64,000 nucleotides of DNA from Colletotrichum lupini (taxonomy: Eukaryota > Ascomycota > Sordariomycetes > Glomerellales > Glomerellaceae), in NCBI RefSeq assembly GCF_023278565.1, contig NC_064673.1, positions 2,790,001 through 2,854,000 of the forward strand, read 5' to 3'. Positions 22,944 through 35,251 of the stretch are shown one piece after another. The first letter of the stretch is position 1. Each line of letters starts with the position of its first letter. The notes beneath the pieces were generated by a model that did not search any database, was not told the DNA's origin, and saw nothing but the letters and a program-made list of their open reading frames with translations. The position numbers and the translations under genes are program-made.

Positions 22944-23769
22944 AACAAGAGGTCCCGGAGAGATATCATAACACCCACAATATGATCGAGATAATGAATC
23001 GAACTAGATAGACAGGAAACCGAAGAGTGCATGCAAGTGAACTGTTTTACGGAGCTGGATATGACTAAGTTTATTCTAAGTCCACATCAACCTCCACATT
23101 GCAGGAACCCAATTACAGCAGCCTCAATTTGAATTCTTATCTTTACTTAACAAATTCGCAATACAAAAAACCTCTTAGCACTTTAACCTAGAATACAAAT
23201 GCGCTAACGAGCTGTCAGAACTCGGCAGAGATGCGATCTAAGAGGACAGGGTATGATCTTAGAGTGCTTACATGCCATGTCAGCTAGCCAAGTAACTAGG
23301 CGAATCACAGTTGGCTCAAATTCGCAGACCTCATCATCAGTCAGCTGGTTTGTGAATAGCCTCAATCATCTCGAAGACACTCTGTGGCGATTTGCCATGG
23401 ACTATCGTTGTGGCCGTTGTCGCACAATAGTTTTCGTGATGATTAAGCAACAGCACGTCATATTTAGTGCACCTTACTCGCGTGTCACTGTCCAAAGCAT
23501 CGTAGTCGAGAAAAGGCGGGGTGAGGCGTGGAACGCGCGGGGTTGGTTCTCTTTATCGGCGTTAATATCCTTACAAATCATGGCTAACATACCTCGGCAC
23601 AACTTTCTGCCCACAACTACGTCAATGCAGCTTTAATTGAAAGACTATTTCTTGACGTCCGGTCTTCTAGTTATCAGACACCAATTACTGGCTTTCGGAC
23701 CATCCTCAAGCTCACAACCCAAAACCTCTCACTTCATCTAAGAAGCTCACCCAAACCACAACATTCATC
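22944..23769. other. Intergenic, upstream of the MDR reductase
   Basis: No gene recognised. The open frame at 23253-23636 lacks family-like sequence. The last 60 bases before the reductase ATG are C/A-rich, typical of a fungal leader. Confidence 0.5.
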
Positions 23770-24875
23770 ATGACCCAAAACAAGACCCTCATTTTCAAGA
23801 AGATCCCTACCGGTCTTCCGGTAGCGGGGGAACACCTCACCATCGAGGACCGCCCCATTGACCTCAACGATGCTCCCGAGGGCGGCCTGGTCATCGAGGT
23901 CCTCTATGCCTCTTTCGACCCCTACCAGCGTGGCCGCATGCGCGACGCCGGCAAAAAATCATACTCCCCCGCCTTCGAGCTCGACGGGCCCGTCACCAAC
24001 AGCACAATCGGCAAGGTTCTCAAGAGCAACAGCTCCGACTTTGCGGAGGGCGACCTCGTCTACTCCCACACTCCCATCGCTCAGTACGCCCGCGTCACAC
24101 CTCAGATCCTGCAGCAAGGCCGCAAGGTGCAGAACCCCCACAACCTGGACCTCGGGCTCTTCCTTGGACCTCTCGGAATGCCGGGTTTGACCGCCTGGTC
24201 CGGTCTGCACAAGATTGGACAGCCGAAGAAGGGCGAGACTATCTTTGTCAGCTCGGCTGCGGGTGCTGTCGGCCAGCTCGTCGGTCAGATTGCCAAGCGG
24301 GAGGGACTTACCGTGATCGGTTCCGTCGGTTCAGATGAGAAGCTTGACTTCATCACCAAGGAGCTTGGCTTCGATGCCGGATTCAACTACAAGAAGGAGA
24401 AGCCCGCCGAGGCTCTTCCCAAGTTGGCCCCCAACGGAATAGACATTTACTTTGAGAACGTCGGTGGAGATCACCTCGAGGCTGCCCTCACCAGCATGAA
24501 CACCGAGGGCCGCATCGCTGTCTGTGGCATGGTAAGTGGTGGAATTGAGACTTTGATACCTACATGGACTTGAATAGGACGCTAATGCGTGGACAGATCT
24601 CAAACTACAACACCCCTGCCGATCAACAAAAGGGCATCAACGGCTTGATGCAGCTCGTTACCAAGCAGATCACTCTCCAAGGTTTCCTCGTGGGTAACCC
24701 CAAATTTGGCCCCGCCCACTTCAAGGATCATCAGGAGAACTTGCAGAAGTGGCTGTCTGAGGGAAGCGTCAAGTCCAAGCTGGCGGTTACTGAGGGCATC
24801 GACAACGCTGCTGATGGTTTGATCGGCATGCTTACCGGAAAGAACTTCGGAAAGGCTATTCTCAAGCTTCAATGA
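23770..24875 (+). CDS. NADP-dependent MDR oxidoreductase (alkenal/one reductase, prostaglandin reductase-like)
   Basis: 346 aa in two exons, 23770-24531 and 24597-24875, with a 65-nt GTAAGT..ACAG intron that contains a CTAAT branch site. The family reduces the C=C bond of alpha,beta-unsaturated aldehydes and ketones with NADPH and lacks the catalytic zinc of alcohol dehydrogenases. Seen: the GroES-like N-domain with F-D-P-Y-Q-R-G-R-M at 49-57, G-M-P-G-L-T-A-W at 136-143, the nucleotide-binding A-A-G-A-V-G-Q-L-V-G at 163-172, and Y-F-E-N-V-G-G late in exon 1, all typical of the leukotriene B4 dehydrogenase/curcumin reductase group. Length matches the family. Probably cytosolic, acting in detoxification of reactive carbonyls; the actual substrate is unknown. 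Confidence 0.93.
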
Positions 24876-26325
24876 ACCATGTCGTAACGTCTAAATGAAA
24901 ATGAGAAGTTATGACTGATAATATCCCTCGTGCAAAATTTAGTTCCATTGCTAGCTGAGTTGTTTCAAATAATGGCGGCTACGCAACTCAGGTTATGTCG
25001 CAGAAGGAGTTCTTACTCCACCCGCTCTTCTTTGTTTCACGAGTGCAAGTCTAGGCCGGCTCACTGCAAACTACGGGATTGAAAGTCTCGTCCATCACGA
25101 GCGGAGATTCGATATCAGTCTGTTTTCGACAGCTGAGATTGAGTACTGTTTTTGGCTCATGCTTGACGTGAGACATGAAGTTGCTGGAGAGTCGAAATGA
25201 GTTCGGCTCCCCAAGACCGGGTTGTTCAGATACGACATTCATTGCCGCCTGAACAAGGTTTTTCCGTTTCTCGCAGATCACGCCGTGTATGTTTACCCTC
25301 GGAATCAAAACCGCCCAAGTACTTTGGCTCAAGGCTCGCCAAATTCGAGGTTCCGCAGCTGCTGACATGGAAGTGGAGAGACTCAAGAACCCCGTGGGTA
25401 TCAAATAGTCCAACATCAACCGACTAGCGATTTAAGCTTAAAACTTGGCCAACGTCATTTCCGCAAGCGAACCCTTGCCCGCCGAGAAACACCAAGCGAC
25501 GTCCAAGACAACACCAAGACTAAAAAAGGGTCTTACTCTTCCCGTAACCTTTCAGCTTGCTGCAATTATTTTTTGTCCAGGTCAAAGGAAGAAAAGTTTT
25601 GGGCCGCCCAGCCTCGGCTTACTCTATTGGGCAACTCGTGCGGGAGGATGTTGGCTCTTCGGGCTCGGCGATGATTTTCGCGATCCACTGCCGGAAGTCA
25701 GCTGGCTATCGACTGATATCATGAAGACATGTTCTCTAGTATTCGAGTCATTTCACCTATTGTACTTCAGAGATTGACCAGAGCTCGTCGTTGTCGAAGA
25801 GCTTAACTATCTTCACAGGCCTGTCTAGATCTGCATCTGCCTCTCCGAAGGATGGCGAAAAAGGAGAAAAGGAAACGTCAAAATTCGCAATCATTGAAAC
25901 GAAAGTAGCATTGTGAAAGAGATTTGGCCAGCCAACCGACGACATGGCATCGGGCCGTTTCCTGCAGTTGGCTAGAGAAATCAACCAACGGCGCTTAACC
26001 ACCAACACCCAAGACATTCACCCGGGGAAAGATGTGGGTAGCGCTGTTCCAAGACGCAAAGTCTCCATATCGATGTCTCTTGTTCGTCTGTCAGCTTTCC
26101 CAACTCTCAATATGACCTCAGCCAAGTCACCCTTTACCAAATACCGTCTCATCGGTGGCCAACGATGTTGGTCAAGACGCTAAGCCGTGAGTCAGAAGTG
26201 AGTAAGTACAAAGCTGGACGCACATCCTGCAGCCACGCTTTCCCCAAGACCTTCCAGCTTCGATTGATCGTCCACCACTACATGCAATTTTCAACTTGTC
26301 GACTTGGGTCGGTATCGGAATAAAC
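24876..26325. other. Intergenic, upstream of the sugar transporter
   Basis: 1.45 kb. A minus-strand ATG frame of 121 codons (25416-25051) and plus-strand frames at 25197-25427 and 25445-25777 are open but show no family features. No gene called. Confidence 0.5.
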
Positions 26326-28436
26326 ATGGCCGAGCACAGTACGGCTGTTGAGCCCAATATGACCGAGAAACAGGAAAAGCGCGAACAACCCAGCGACAGC
26401 GGCAGCCGAACGCCGTCGTCGGTCGACAGCAGCCGCGCCGTCGACCAGAAATCAAAGTCGCCTGGAGGCTTGATGGGATTCTTCGCCAAGATGGGCGATC
26501 TGCCAGAGTGGGGGTTCCGCGGGAAACGTCTCGAGGGCAAGCTGCTCAACTGGAGTATTGGATTCATCGCGTCTTGCGGTTTCTTGATGTTTGGTTATGA
26601 TCAGTACGTGTCTTTCGCTCCAACCTTAAGGAAACCAGGTTCTAATACTAGTATCCAGAGGTGTCCTTAGCTCGCTTCTGACTCTCGATGACTTTCAGAG
26701 GAGCATTACCTTGATGACGCCCCTGGACCAGTCAAACGCCCTTTGCTGGCTCGACTACCCCGAAAATACCCAGCGAGACTACAGCCAGTGCACCGGTGAC
26801 CCGAACACGCAAGCTGCAGCCGTGGCCGTCTATCAGATTGGTTGCTTCCTGGGGGCTTTCCTGATCCTCTTCTACGGAGAGACCTGGGGTCGCAAGTCGT
26901 CCACGTTTTGGGGTAGCGCAATCATGATCTTTGGCACAATTCTGCAGGCTGGAGCGCATGAATACGGACTGTTTTCGGCTGGAAGAATCATCGGAGGGGT
27001 TGGAAATGGAATGGTCACATCAAGTAAGACCACTCGCAGTCCTTTCTCTTGTCTACTAAGGTCATGACCTAACCAAAGTGCAGCTATCCCAACGTGGCAA
27101 TCGGAATGCGCTCGACCTCATCAGCGCGGATTCCTCATCACGCTCTCTGGCGCTCTCATTTCTGGTGGTATCATGATTGCATACTGGGTGGTAAGTTCTT
27201 TTGCCCCACAACTGTCTCATTTACGCGGACTAATGTTGCAATAGGATTACGGATTCTACTTCCTCGAAGGCACCGTCCGCTGGCGGTTCCCCGTAGCTTT
27301 CCAGTCATTCTTCACGATCATCGTCATGATTGGACTCCTCTACCTTCCAGACTCGCCCCGGTGGCTAGCCATGAAGGGCCGTATGGAAGAAGCTCGTGAA
27401 GTGACGTCTCGCCTTCTTGGTAAACCTATTGATGACGAGGAAGTCACCCTCGAAGTCAAAGCCATTCAGGACGCCCTCGAGGTTCAGAGTCAAGGTGGGG
27501 GTTTCAAGTACAAAGAGCTCCTAACAAACGGCCCTTCGCAAAACTTGAGGAGGACTCTGCTCGGCATTGCCGCACAATTCTTCCAGCAGATCTGCGGTAG
27601 GTCCAGTCGGGACAACTGCCCGTTATTGGACTTTTTATCTAATACGTTCCCACAGGTATCAATCTGATTACTTACTATGCTGGCTTTTTGTTCGAGAATT
27701 CTCTTGGCTTCGGTCCCGAACTTTCTCGACTTCTCGCCGCTCTCAATGGCACCGAGTATTTCCTAGCTTCACTGGTTGCTTTACCACTAATTGAGAGAAC
27801 TGGTCGACGCAAGCTGATGCTTTTCGGCGCATTCGGCATGATGGCATCAATGGCGATCCTGGCCGGCACTGTCTCAACGGGAACAGTTGCAGACAACGGA
27901 GCCCCTAATCTTGAGACTCGCTATGGTGTCACCGCAACAGTCTTCCTCTTTGTCTTCAACTCATTCTTCGCTATCGGTAAGCCCCTCTCGCCACTACCAA
28001 GACCTTTCTATGATATCACACTAATGTTCAAGCAGGCTGGCTTGGAATGACTTGGCTCTATCCTGCCGAGATCAACAACCTCCGAATCCGCATCCAAGCC
28101 AACGCCCTTTCCACCTGCTCCAATTGGCTTTCCAATTTCCTGATTGTCATGATCACACCCCCTGCTTTTGCAAACTTGGGCTATCGGACATATGTGATGT
28201 TTGCGGTCTTCAACGCCGCCATCGTCCCCTGCGTGTACTTCTTCTTCCCTGAACCCAAGGGACGAAGCTTGGAGGAGCTTGATGTTATCTTCGCCAGCGC
28301 GCACGCCGACAAAGTCAACCCTGTCAAACGCGCCAGAGAGATGCGTCACGTTGAGGGGAGAGAGCTTGAGAACGAGCTGGAAAAGTATTTTGGCTCAAGT
28401 GAGATGGTAGAGGATGCTCGTCCTATGATGCACTAA
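26326..28436 (+). CDS. MFS sugar transporter (hexose transporter-like)
   Basis: 607 aa, proton-coupled or facilitative sugar uptake across the plasma membrane. Six exons: 26326-26603, 26659-27023, 27084-27190, 27245-27596, 27656-27976 and 28036-28436, with five introns of 54-60 nt, all GT..AG. The frame closes across every join. Sugar-porter signatures seen are F-G-Y-D-Q-G-V-L-S-S in helix 1, A-G-R-I-I-G-G-V-G-N-G, R-W-R-F-P-V-A-F-Q, L-P-D-S-P-R-W-L before the central loop, F-F-Q-Q-I-C-G-I-N (helix 7), E-R-T-G-R-R-K, and P-E-P-K-G-R-S-L-E-E-L-D at the end, where the usual PETKG has Pro instead of Thr. Length and a polar N-terminal extension of about 75 residues are normal. The tetrad Q-Q-I-C-G-I-N in helix 7 supports sugar rather than drug transport. 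Confidence 0.93.
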
Positions 28437-29162
28437 GATTAGCGAGAGTCATTGTACATAGGCTCTTGAGAGTACTATGTTTCACTTCCATTATTCACAC
28501 CTGAGATACCGACTTTGCTAATAATGTTCAATGAACCATTCCCATATGACGTAGGGAAGAATTTGACATGCTCAATGACAAATGAAACGACTTCGCCTTG
28601 AGCTTCTAGTCTTCCTTGAGAGATCCGCAGCTTAGGTAAAACCTTGCTTCCATGAAGCGAGCGCATGGGGGTGCTGTTCTTTTGCCAATTCCTAAGTATC
28701 AATGTAGTTTAATAATAGTCTCGATATTCCAGACTTCGACGCCTTCGAAGCCTTGGCGAGACAATAGCCTTGTCTCTGAAAAAGCTCGCAACAAGGCTAT
28801 CGTCTTTAAGAACCGTGAACAGCCCTCGAGTTTACTGCCCTGTTTTCTTTGCCAATTCATTTGCACCTTGACAAAGGTCATTGTTTTGTTTCCATTGAAT
28901 CCGATGTAAGCATTGCCTTAGCGTTTCTTTCGTAGAGAACGAAGGATTATCGGTCGCCAACAAAGAGTGGATGCGAAGGTGTGTGTCATTGTTTCCAATG
29001 TCTAGCAACGCAATAGACTTGTTCAGTCTCTGTCATATCGTGCTACTTGTAACATATAACTAGGCTCAACGTCGTTGATCTAAGACATTCGGAGTTGTAA
29101 GTTGTCAACACATCCTCCAGCATCCTCATCTCACTTGTTCGATATCAATAGTACGACTCAAA
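28437..29162. other. Intergenic, sugar transporter to GT2 glycosyltransferase
   Basis: 0.7 kb with no gene recognised. The right part is the promoter and leader of the glycosyltransferase. Confidence 0.55.
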
Positions 29163-30725
29163 ATGTCTTACACTGACGACTACACGGACAGTTCTGACAC
29201 AGAAGGTTCCGTATCATCAGTTCACTCGATACAGCATGCTTCTGGCGCCCAAGTCCGTCCTGCAACCCAAAACAACCCCAGTTCACTTCTGACTACGATA
29301 CTAGGATTCCCTCGAAGTAATCCGAAACAGTTCATCTTCTTCATTCTTACCATATTGCTATCTTGGAAGCTGGAGATTTACAGCAAATTAGCAACGCCGT
29401 TTTATGACTACACTGCAGGGGACTGGGCCACGATTTTCCAGTACACCTTCGTCCTTCGCTACACTCGCCTATTCTGCAACATCTGGGGAAGCTGGCGATA
29501 CGAGCCATCCCCCGTTCAGGCCTGGCCAAAATGGACCAATAGAGACGTCACAGTGATTCTCCCCACGATTGATCCAGGTAACGTAAAGTTTGTAAAATGC
29601 ATCATCTCCGTACTCGAGAACAGACCAGCAGCCATTCTCATCGTCGCCGTCGGCGCCAAGATGCGCCGTCGCTGCGAGAAAGTCGCCAGGCGCTACAAGA
29701 AACAATACCCTTCCACGAGAATCGGTGTGAGTGCCATCCTCCACCCCTCGAAGCGACGTCAGGTGGCTCACGCCGTACCGCACGTCGATACCGAATTCAC
29801 GATCCTCGCCGACGACCACGTTTACTGGCCCAGCACTGAGTTCATACCCTCGGTCCTTGCGCCCTTTGAGGACAATAACATGGGCGTGGTGGCGACATAC
29901 AAGCGCGTGCTTCGCACGACACCTGGTAAGTGGTCCGTCATCTCTATTGTCAACCTCATCGGATGTTTCTACCTCCTTCGCCATAACTGGGAGCTACGCG
30001 CCTCCAATGCCATCGACGGAGGCGTCTTTGTCGTCTCTGGCCGCACCGCCGCCTACCGAACCAAGCTCCTCAAGTCAATGGGTTTCATGGACAGATTCTG
30101 CAGGGAGCGTTTTTTCTTTGGTCTTTTTGGCGGTAAAGGTCTCGGCCCTGACGACGATAACTTTCTCACCCGCGAAGCGTACCGACACGGTTGGAAAGTC
30201 AAGTTTCAGCAGACCGAAGATAGCGTGGTCGAGACGTCGCTGGGCGACGAGAATGCCGTCAAGTTCCGGGGCCAGCTAATTCGCTGGGCTAGGACGACGT
30301 TCCGAAGCAACCCCTGCATGTTGAGGCGTGTCAGCGACGTTTACACCTGGAGAATGCCATATACCTACGTGGCGGTATACGCAGCGGCGCTCTTCAACTT
30401 TGCTTTGTTCTGGGACGCAACTCTCTTCGTGTCTCTGTATCTTTCATGGCATACCAGGGGTGTTTTCACGAGCGAGATGGGTCTGCTTGCGCTTTGGGTC
30501 CTGTGGACCAAGACTATCAAGCTCTGGCCACACATCCTTCGCCACCCTTCCGATATCCCCTTGATACCATGCCAGATTCTCTTTGCTTACGCTCACTCTC
30601 TAATCAAAGTTTGGGCGCTCTTTACGTTCTGGGATTGTGCCTGGCTGGGCAGGAACTTGGACGCTGTCGACGCGGAGTCCAAGGAGTTGAGAAAGGAACT
30701 GGATAAGCACTTTACCTTTGCATAA
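29163..30725 (+). CDS. GT2-family polysaccharide synthase-like glycosyltransferase
   Basis: 520 aa, single exon from ATG 29163. Processive type-2 glycosyltransferase of the fungal Cps1/hyaluronan-synthase-like group, expected in the plasma membrane or Golgi, using a UDP-sugar to extend a surface polysaccharide. Layout: acidic Ser-rich N-terminus, a membrane segment near 56-68, then the catalytic domain with V-I-L-P-T-I-D at 131-137, the metal-binding A-D-D-H at 216-219, G-P-D-D-D-N-F at 328-334 (the E/D-D catalytic base region) and Q-L-I-R-W at 371-375, the QxxRW motif of processive enzymes. Several membrane helices follow from about 395 to 490. All catalytic motifs are present. Size and order resemble the conserved fungal GT2 proteins linked to hyphal growth on surfaces; that relation is inferred, not shown. 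The sugar product is unknown. Confidence 0.88.
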   Translation: MSYTDDYTDSSDTEGSVSSVHSIQHASGAQVRPATQNNPSSLLTTILGFPRSNPKQFIFFILTILLSWKLEIYSKLATPFYDYTAGDWATIFQYTFVLRYTRLFCNIWGSWRYEPSPVQAWPKWTNRDVTVILPTIDPGNVKFVKCIISVLENRPAAILIVAVGAKMRRRCEKVARRYKKQYPSTRIGVSAILHPSKRRQVAHAVPHVDTEFTILADDHVYWPSTEFIPSVLAPFEDNNMGVVATYKRVLRTTPGKWSVISIVNLIGCFYLLRHNWELRASNAIDGGVFVVSGRTAAYRTKLLKSMGFMDRFCRERFFFGLFGGKGLGPDDDNFLTREAYRHGWKVKFQQTEDSVVETSLGDENAVKFRGQLIRWARTTFRSNPCMLRRVSDVYTWRMPYTYVAVYAAALFNFALFWDATLFVSLYLSWHTRGVFTSEMGLLALWVLWTKTIKLWPHILRHPSDIPLIPCQILFAYAHSLIKVWALFTFWDCAWLGRNLDAVDAESKELRKELDKHFTFA

Positions 30726-31953
30726 GGTAACTGCTAGAGTCTTCGCGCTGGGCAAGAATATTCACTGATTTTTTGGGGCGTTTTGGTTAACTTGCTTCTT
30801 CTATTGTTGGGTTCTCTGCTCAAGTAAGTAAGTCAGGTGAGGTTAGGGGAGTTTGGATTTCATTCTGGGATACCCAGTTGCAACATCTATGTATCATTCA
30901 ATCGAATTAAGTTGATTTCATTGATTTACCAGTATGCCGATCTTCAGTGACGTGTTCAGTACTGTAATTCCTCTTGTAATCCACTCTGTTTAGCAGCGCA
31001 AAGATACTTACACACAATGAACCCAGGCTTCGCAAATACCCGACTAGGCAGCAACACCGTCCATGCAAATTGAGTAATCGAATTCACGCATCTAGCGCTC
31101 ATTTGCTTCCGTTGAAACTAGATTTCATTGCTTGACACGTGTCGTGAACTAGAGTTATTACACGATGAAAGTACTTTTTTTCAAGCTGCAAGACAGAAAC
31201 ACCACGGTGTCCACGTTGCAAAAGGCCACGTCGAATCGAGCTAACCAAGCTGATAGATCCTCTCCTTATCTGTGGACGGAGTCCACTATTGTATTGAAAC
31301 TGTATTCTCCAACCTGTAACTCACAAAGAATCCAATTTGTCGATAACAAGGTACCTCTAGCGCTGAACACATACGCCCGTGGCTAGTAAAAACCTCATAC
31401 TAGCGCAGGTCGAAGTCATCACCAAACTTCCTTCGAACCAGCAGGCATAGCACTCAAGTCTGCCTGACTTCTTGACGCAGCCACAATCTGTGTCATGGGT
31501 AAAGCGCGACTACTTCCTAGTGACCTCTCCTCCAATTGGCCTGTTTTGGCAGGACGGCATACTAAAGCACGTTAGTTTGCCTATGAAGGATTTGGACCCA
31601 TGCAGATCGGCAGTCCAGGCTCCCATCTTCCCCAATTTAGGATCCCGGGATGTTTTTCAGCCCTGCGGCTTGACGCTTTTTTGGACGCTGGACCTATGAG
31701 ATCTTCTTGTACCACCCCAGAATTCCTATTCCAGGCCGTTGGTTGTGTGTGGCTTTGCACTTGGCTTGATACGTGCATGTAACATCTCTCTTGTCACTCC
31801 AGATGGGACAGGTTTTAGGCACCACCTTAAGGATCTGATCTTAATATAAGTCTACTCGTATACCCAAGAATCCAATCCTCAAATTTTATCTTCATCCCGT
31901 GAAACGATCAAAGCAACCAACAACAACCAAACACATACATCATCAAAGCCAAG
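30726..31953. other. Intergenic, GT2 to small membrane protein
   Basis: 1.2 kb without a recognised gene. Frames of 60-75 codons at 31165-31386 and 31472-31699 are not protein-like. Confidence 0.55.
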
Positions 31954-32574
31954 ATGTCCTCAGCAGCCAGAATCGTCACCCTCCGGCGTCTCGAGATAAT
32001 TGCCTTCCCACCAGCCTTGATCCTCCTCATCGCCCACGGGATAGCATCCGAGCGAGCCTTCCCGGCCTTGGGTCTCCTCCCACTCGCCGCCTCGGCCCTC
32101 CTTGGCCTCTTTGTCCTCAACCGCGATGCCGTCGCCGCTCTCGGCTCACCGATCCAAGCCCTCTCCGAATCCAATATCTTCTGGGCCGACTGCCTCCTCG
32201 CGGTCTTCCACCTCTCGTTCCTGATCCCGAGTTGGATTCTCCTGACGGATCCGTGGCACGAGCCACTCATTGTGCTGGGAACGTATTGCACGGTATTCAT
32301 GATGTTTGACTTGTGAGTATTCCTCTTGTCTCGGAGTTGACCGAGCTTCTCAAGGCTGACAATTTTCTTTAGGGGCGTCCATTTGTACATTGTCCTACCA
32401 CAGGCTCTTCATTTTCTCGTCAGTCGCAGCTGCGAATGTCCTCACTGCCGTAATGTCTCCAAGACGGGCTTCTTCTCGTCTACCGTTTCCGAGTATACAC
32501 CACTTAGCGATGGCGATGAGCCAGAAATGGAAGCTAGGGATCTCGAGGAGGGTAGCGGGTCTCGGCGCCTTTGA
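31954..32574 (+). CDS. Small four-helix membrane protein, function unknown
   Basis: 186 aa in two exons, 31954-32312 and 32373-32574, joined by a 60-nt GTGAGT..TTAG intron; the join completes a Leu codon and leaves M-F-D-L-G-V-H-L-Y as a continuous helix. About four hydrophobic segments cover residues 14-30, 36-53, 73-95 and 100-130, followed by a polar acidic tail with C-E-C-P-H-C-R (residues near 140), a CxCxxC group. Not recognised as a named family; it resembles the many short integral membrane proteins of fungi. The start ATG follows a C/A-rich leader. The good frame closure across the intron makes it a probable real gene. Confidence 0.65.
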
Positions 32575-33427
32575 GGGGTTCACAAAACAAGATACAGGAT
32601 ATACCTTGAGCGTATCTCTCATCGTGGGAGATGCAACCTTAGCTCGAGTTTCAATGGCAGACCTGAGCAGACGTATGGCAGCCTGGCGGGGTGTTAGATT
32701 TACACCTCATCCCACACTCTATAGATGTAGAGATCGGTGTAAAATTTTCCCTTTCCTCAAAATAGTCGGCTGCATATATAGGCAGCAACACTGGGCTCTG
32801 ATTAGCTTTGTTGGACTTCACTTCATTTTCGGTGCCAATTGAGTCGGGTGACGTAAACTATCTGGTTACCAAGTATTTCCGATGCCCGTCAATCCAGAGA
32901 GAATTCAAGCCTCCGCAGCCAGAATTGTGTTGTAATGAACAAGAAGTCAACTGACCATTGCTTTTATCGAGCATATGATTAGATATCTTATTTCGATAAA
33001 TCCAAGTCGGGGATGACTTGATTAGTGATATTGGCGTAGTATGCAAAACTCCAGAGTAGTACTTCCAACTCAAATATTGGACCCCTAACAGCAGATTGGA
33101 CAATCATGGCAAGGTTCAAACTTTGAATGATATCCCGCTTTCTTACGTGCTCACTTTATGCTTTCATCGAAACCAGACACTGAGGGGAAGATTACTTCAT
33201 CACAGGTTGTCTTGTTCCTCCTCTCTTTTTTAGGCAAAGTTTCGGCGGAACAGTGAGCGAGAACGATAGCGAAAAAAGTCAAACGCTGAGAAGGGATGCC
33301 TTGAAAAGCACTCTAATCCTCCACTCGCATTCTCATCTTCCGCGACGTTCTAGGATAACATGATTGTGTGAGCCCAATCTCTATCATCTACCCAAAATCC
33401 CTTTGCCTCCTCCAGTCAGTTCCGTGC
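32575..33427. other. Intergenic, upstream of the microsomal P450
   Basis: 0.85 kb. An open frame at 32390-32842 overlaps the previous gene's last exon in another frame and is taken as a shadow. No other gene seen. Confidence 0.55.
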
Positions 33428-35251
33428 ATGAAGAGCTCTGCACACATTGTAATGATGCTATCCACAGACCTCACGAACCATGTTGGAATGGGTTATGCTG
33501 CCATAGGTTTAATCCTGATTCTTATTACTTATGTGAGCATTGTCTTCAAATAACAGACAGCGGATAGGTGCATACCCATTCAGTAGAGCCTCTATCCTAC
33601 GATGATCTTGCAAGAAATGCTGTGCTATCTTCATTTGGTGCCCAGCAACTAATTCATCCAGACAGTCCACACAGCCTTCATCAATCCCCTCCGACACATC
33701 CCAGGCCCATGGCATACTCTCCTCACCCACCTACCTCTCAAATACCACGTCCTCACTGGCCGCCGGATGTACTATGTCCACGCGCTGCACGCCAGCCACG
33801 GCCCTATTGTTCGCATCTCTCCCCACGAAGTAGCCGTCGCAAACCCAGCTGGCTTTTCCGCAATCCACCGCATCGGGGGCGGCTTCCTCAAGGCGCCGTG
33901 GTACGAGGAGTCTAACTCGCCTGACGGGGGCGAGCCGAGTATTTTTGCGATGCGTGATCCGAGGAAACATGCTATCCGCAGGAGACTACTCGGCAGGGTC
34001 TTTACGAAGGCTTCGCTCAGGAAAGAGTGGGAGGGCGTCGTTAGAGAGAAGGTGAATGCGGCGGTAGGCAAGATACGTGCAGAGGCTGAGGGGGGTGGGT
34101 GCTCGGATGTCTTGAAGTGGTTCACCATGATGGCGACTGATGTCGTGGCTCATTTGTGCTTCGGGGAGTCTTTCAATATGCTCGAACTGGGCGAGGTATG
34201 ATGTTACTCAATTCCCTCCTACGTTTTGCTGGCCAGTACACTAACGACAAGATAAAAGAAAAACGACTACATGAAGATGCTGGAGCTTATATCGGTCCAA
34301 AATATCACGCGTTATGAGCTGCCCTGGCTGCACTTCATCCGCTCTCACGTGCCACTCCTCAAATTCTCGACAGATCTCGTCGACGCACAAGCCGTCCTTG
34401 ACAGCTACGGTAATCGCGCGCTTGAGAGCCTCCGCCAGAACAGCGATCGTAATAGGACTCTGTTCGCGACCTTGCTGAATGCTCTCGACGCAGACGATAC
34501 CAGCAGCAAAGAAGAAAAAGAGAAGGGCGGCAATGCGAAGTTAACGGAAGAAGTGGTGCAGAGAGAAAGCCGGAGCATGATCATTGGCGGCTCGGACACA
34601 ACTTCCATCACGCTGGCGTACCTAGTTTGGGCGGTCATAAAGCGGCCTGAGTTGAAAGTCAAATTGGAAGATGAGGTCGCGGGGTTGACCCTCGATTTCG
34701 ACGATCATGGGCTTGAAAAGCTTCCGCTGCTCAACGCCGTGATTGACGAGACGTTGAGGCTATACGGCGCTGTCCCGGGACAACTGTCGAGGTCGGTGCC
34801 GGCGGGCGGCGCCACGCTTGGGGGCTACTTTGTCCCCGGCGGCGTGACGGTGGAGACGCAGGCGTACACGCTTCACCGGGGTCCGGAGGTGTGGCCGGAT
34901 CCCCTACGGTAAGGCTCTCACTGATTACTTTACGAATATGGTGTTGCGACGGAATGGCGTCGAAAAGAAGCAACCAGCTGACGTGACAGAAGCTTCGACG
35001 AGACACGATTCATGGACCAAACCAAACTCACGCCGAACCAGAAACTTCTCTTCTCGCCATGGGGCGCGGGCTCGCGGATCTGCCTGGGCGTAGAGCTCGC
35101 GAGAATGGAACTTAGACTAGGTGTGGCCGTGCTCTTTCGGGAGTGCAGGGGTCTGAAGATGGCGCGCGGGATGACGGATGAGATGATGGAGATGGAGAAT
35201 TTCTTCATGATCAGCCCTGCCGGGCACAAGTGCGAGGTAACTCTGCCCTGA
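33428..35251 (+). CDS. Cytochrome P450 monooxygenase (microsomal class II)
   Basis: 516 aa heme monooxygenase, expected to be anchored in the ER and to use a separate P450 reductase. Four exons: 33428-33532, 33662-34195, 34259-34908 and 34990-35251. Intron 1 (129 nt) leaves the frame unchanged and joins the membrane anchor (near residues 18-35) to T-V-H-T-A-F-I-N-P-L-R-H-I-P-G-P-W, the usual Pro-rich hinge. Further motifs: I-helix G-G-S-D-T-T-S at 323-329 (the first Gly replaces the usual Ala), K-helix E-T-L-R at 377-380, and the heme loop F-S-P-W-G-A-G-S-R-I-C-L-G with the ligand Cys461. All key residues are present. The start could also be the ATGs at 33452 or 33455. It resembles P450s of secondary metabolism or xenobiotic oxidation, but no other biosynthetic genes sit beside it, so the substrate is open. 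Confidence 0.88.

Noticed and set aside
25051..25416. 121-codon minus-strand frame
   Set aside because: No domain, signal or membrane segment, and no supporting exon structure; kept as intergenic.
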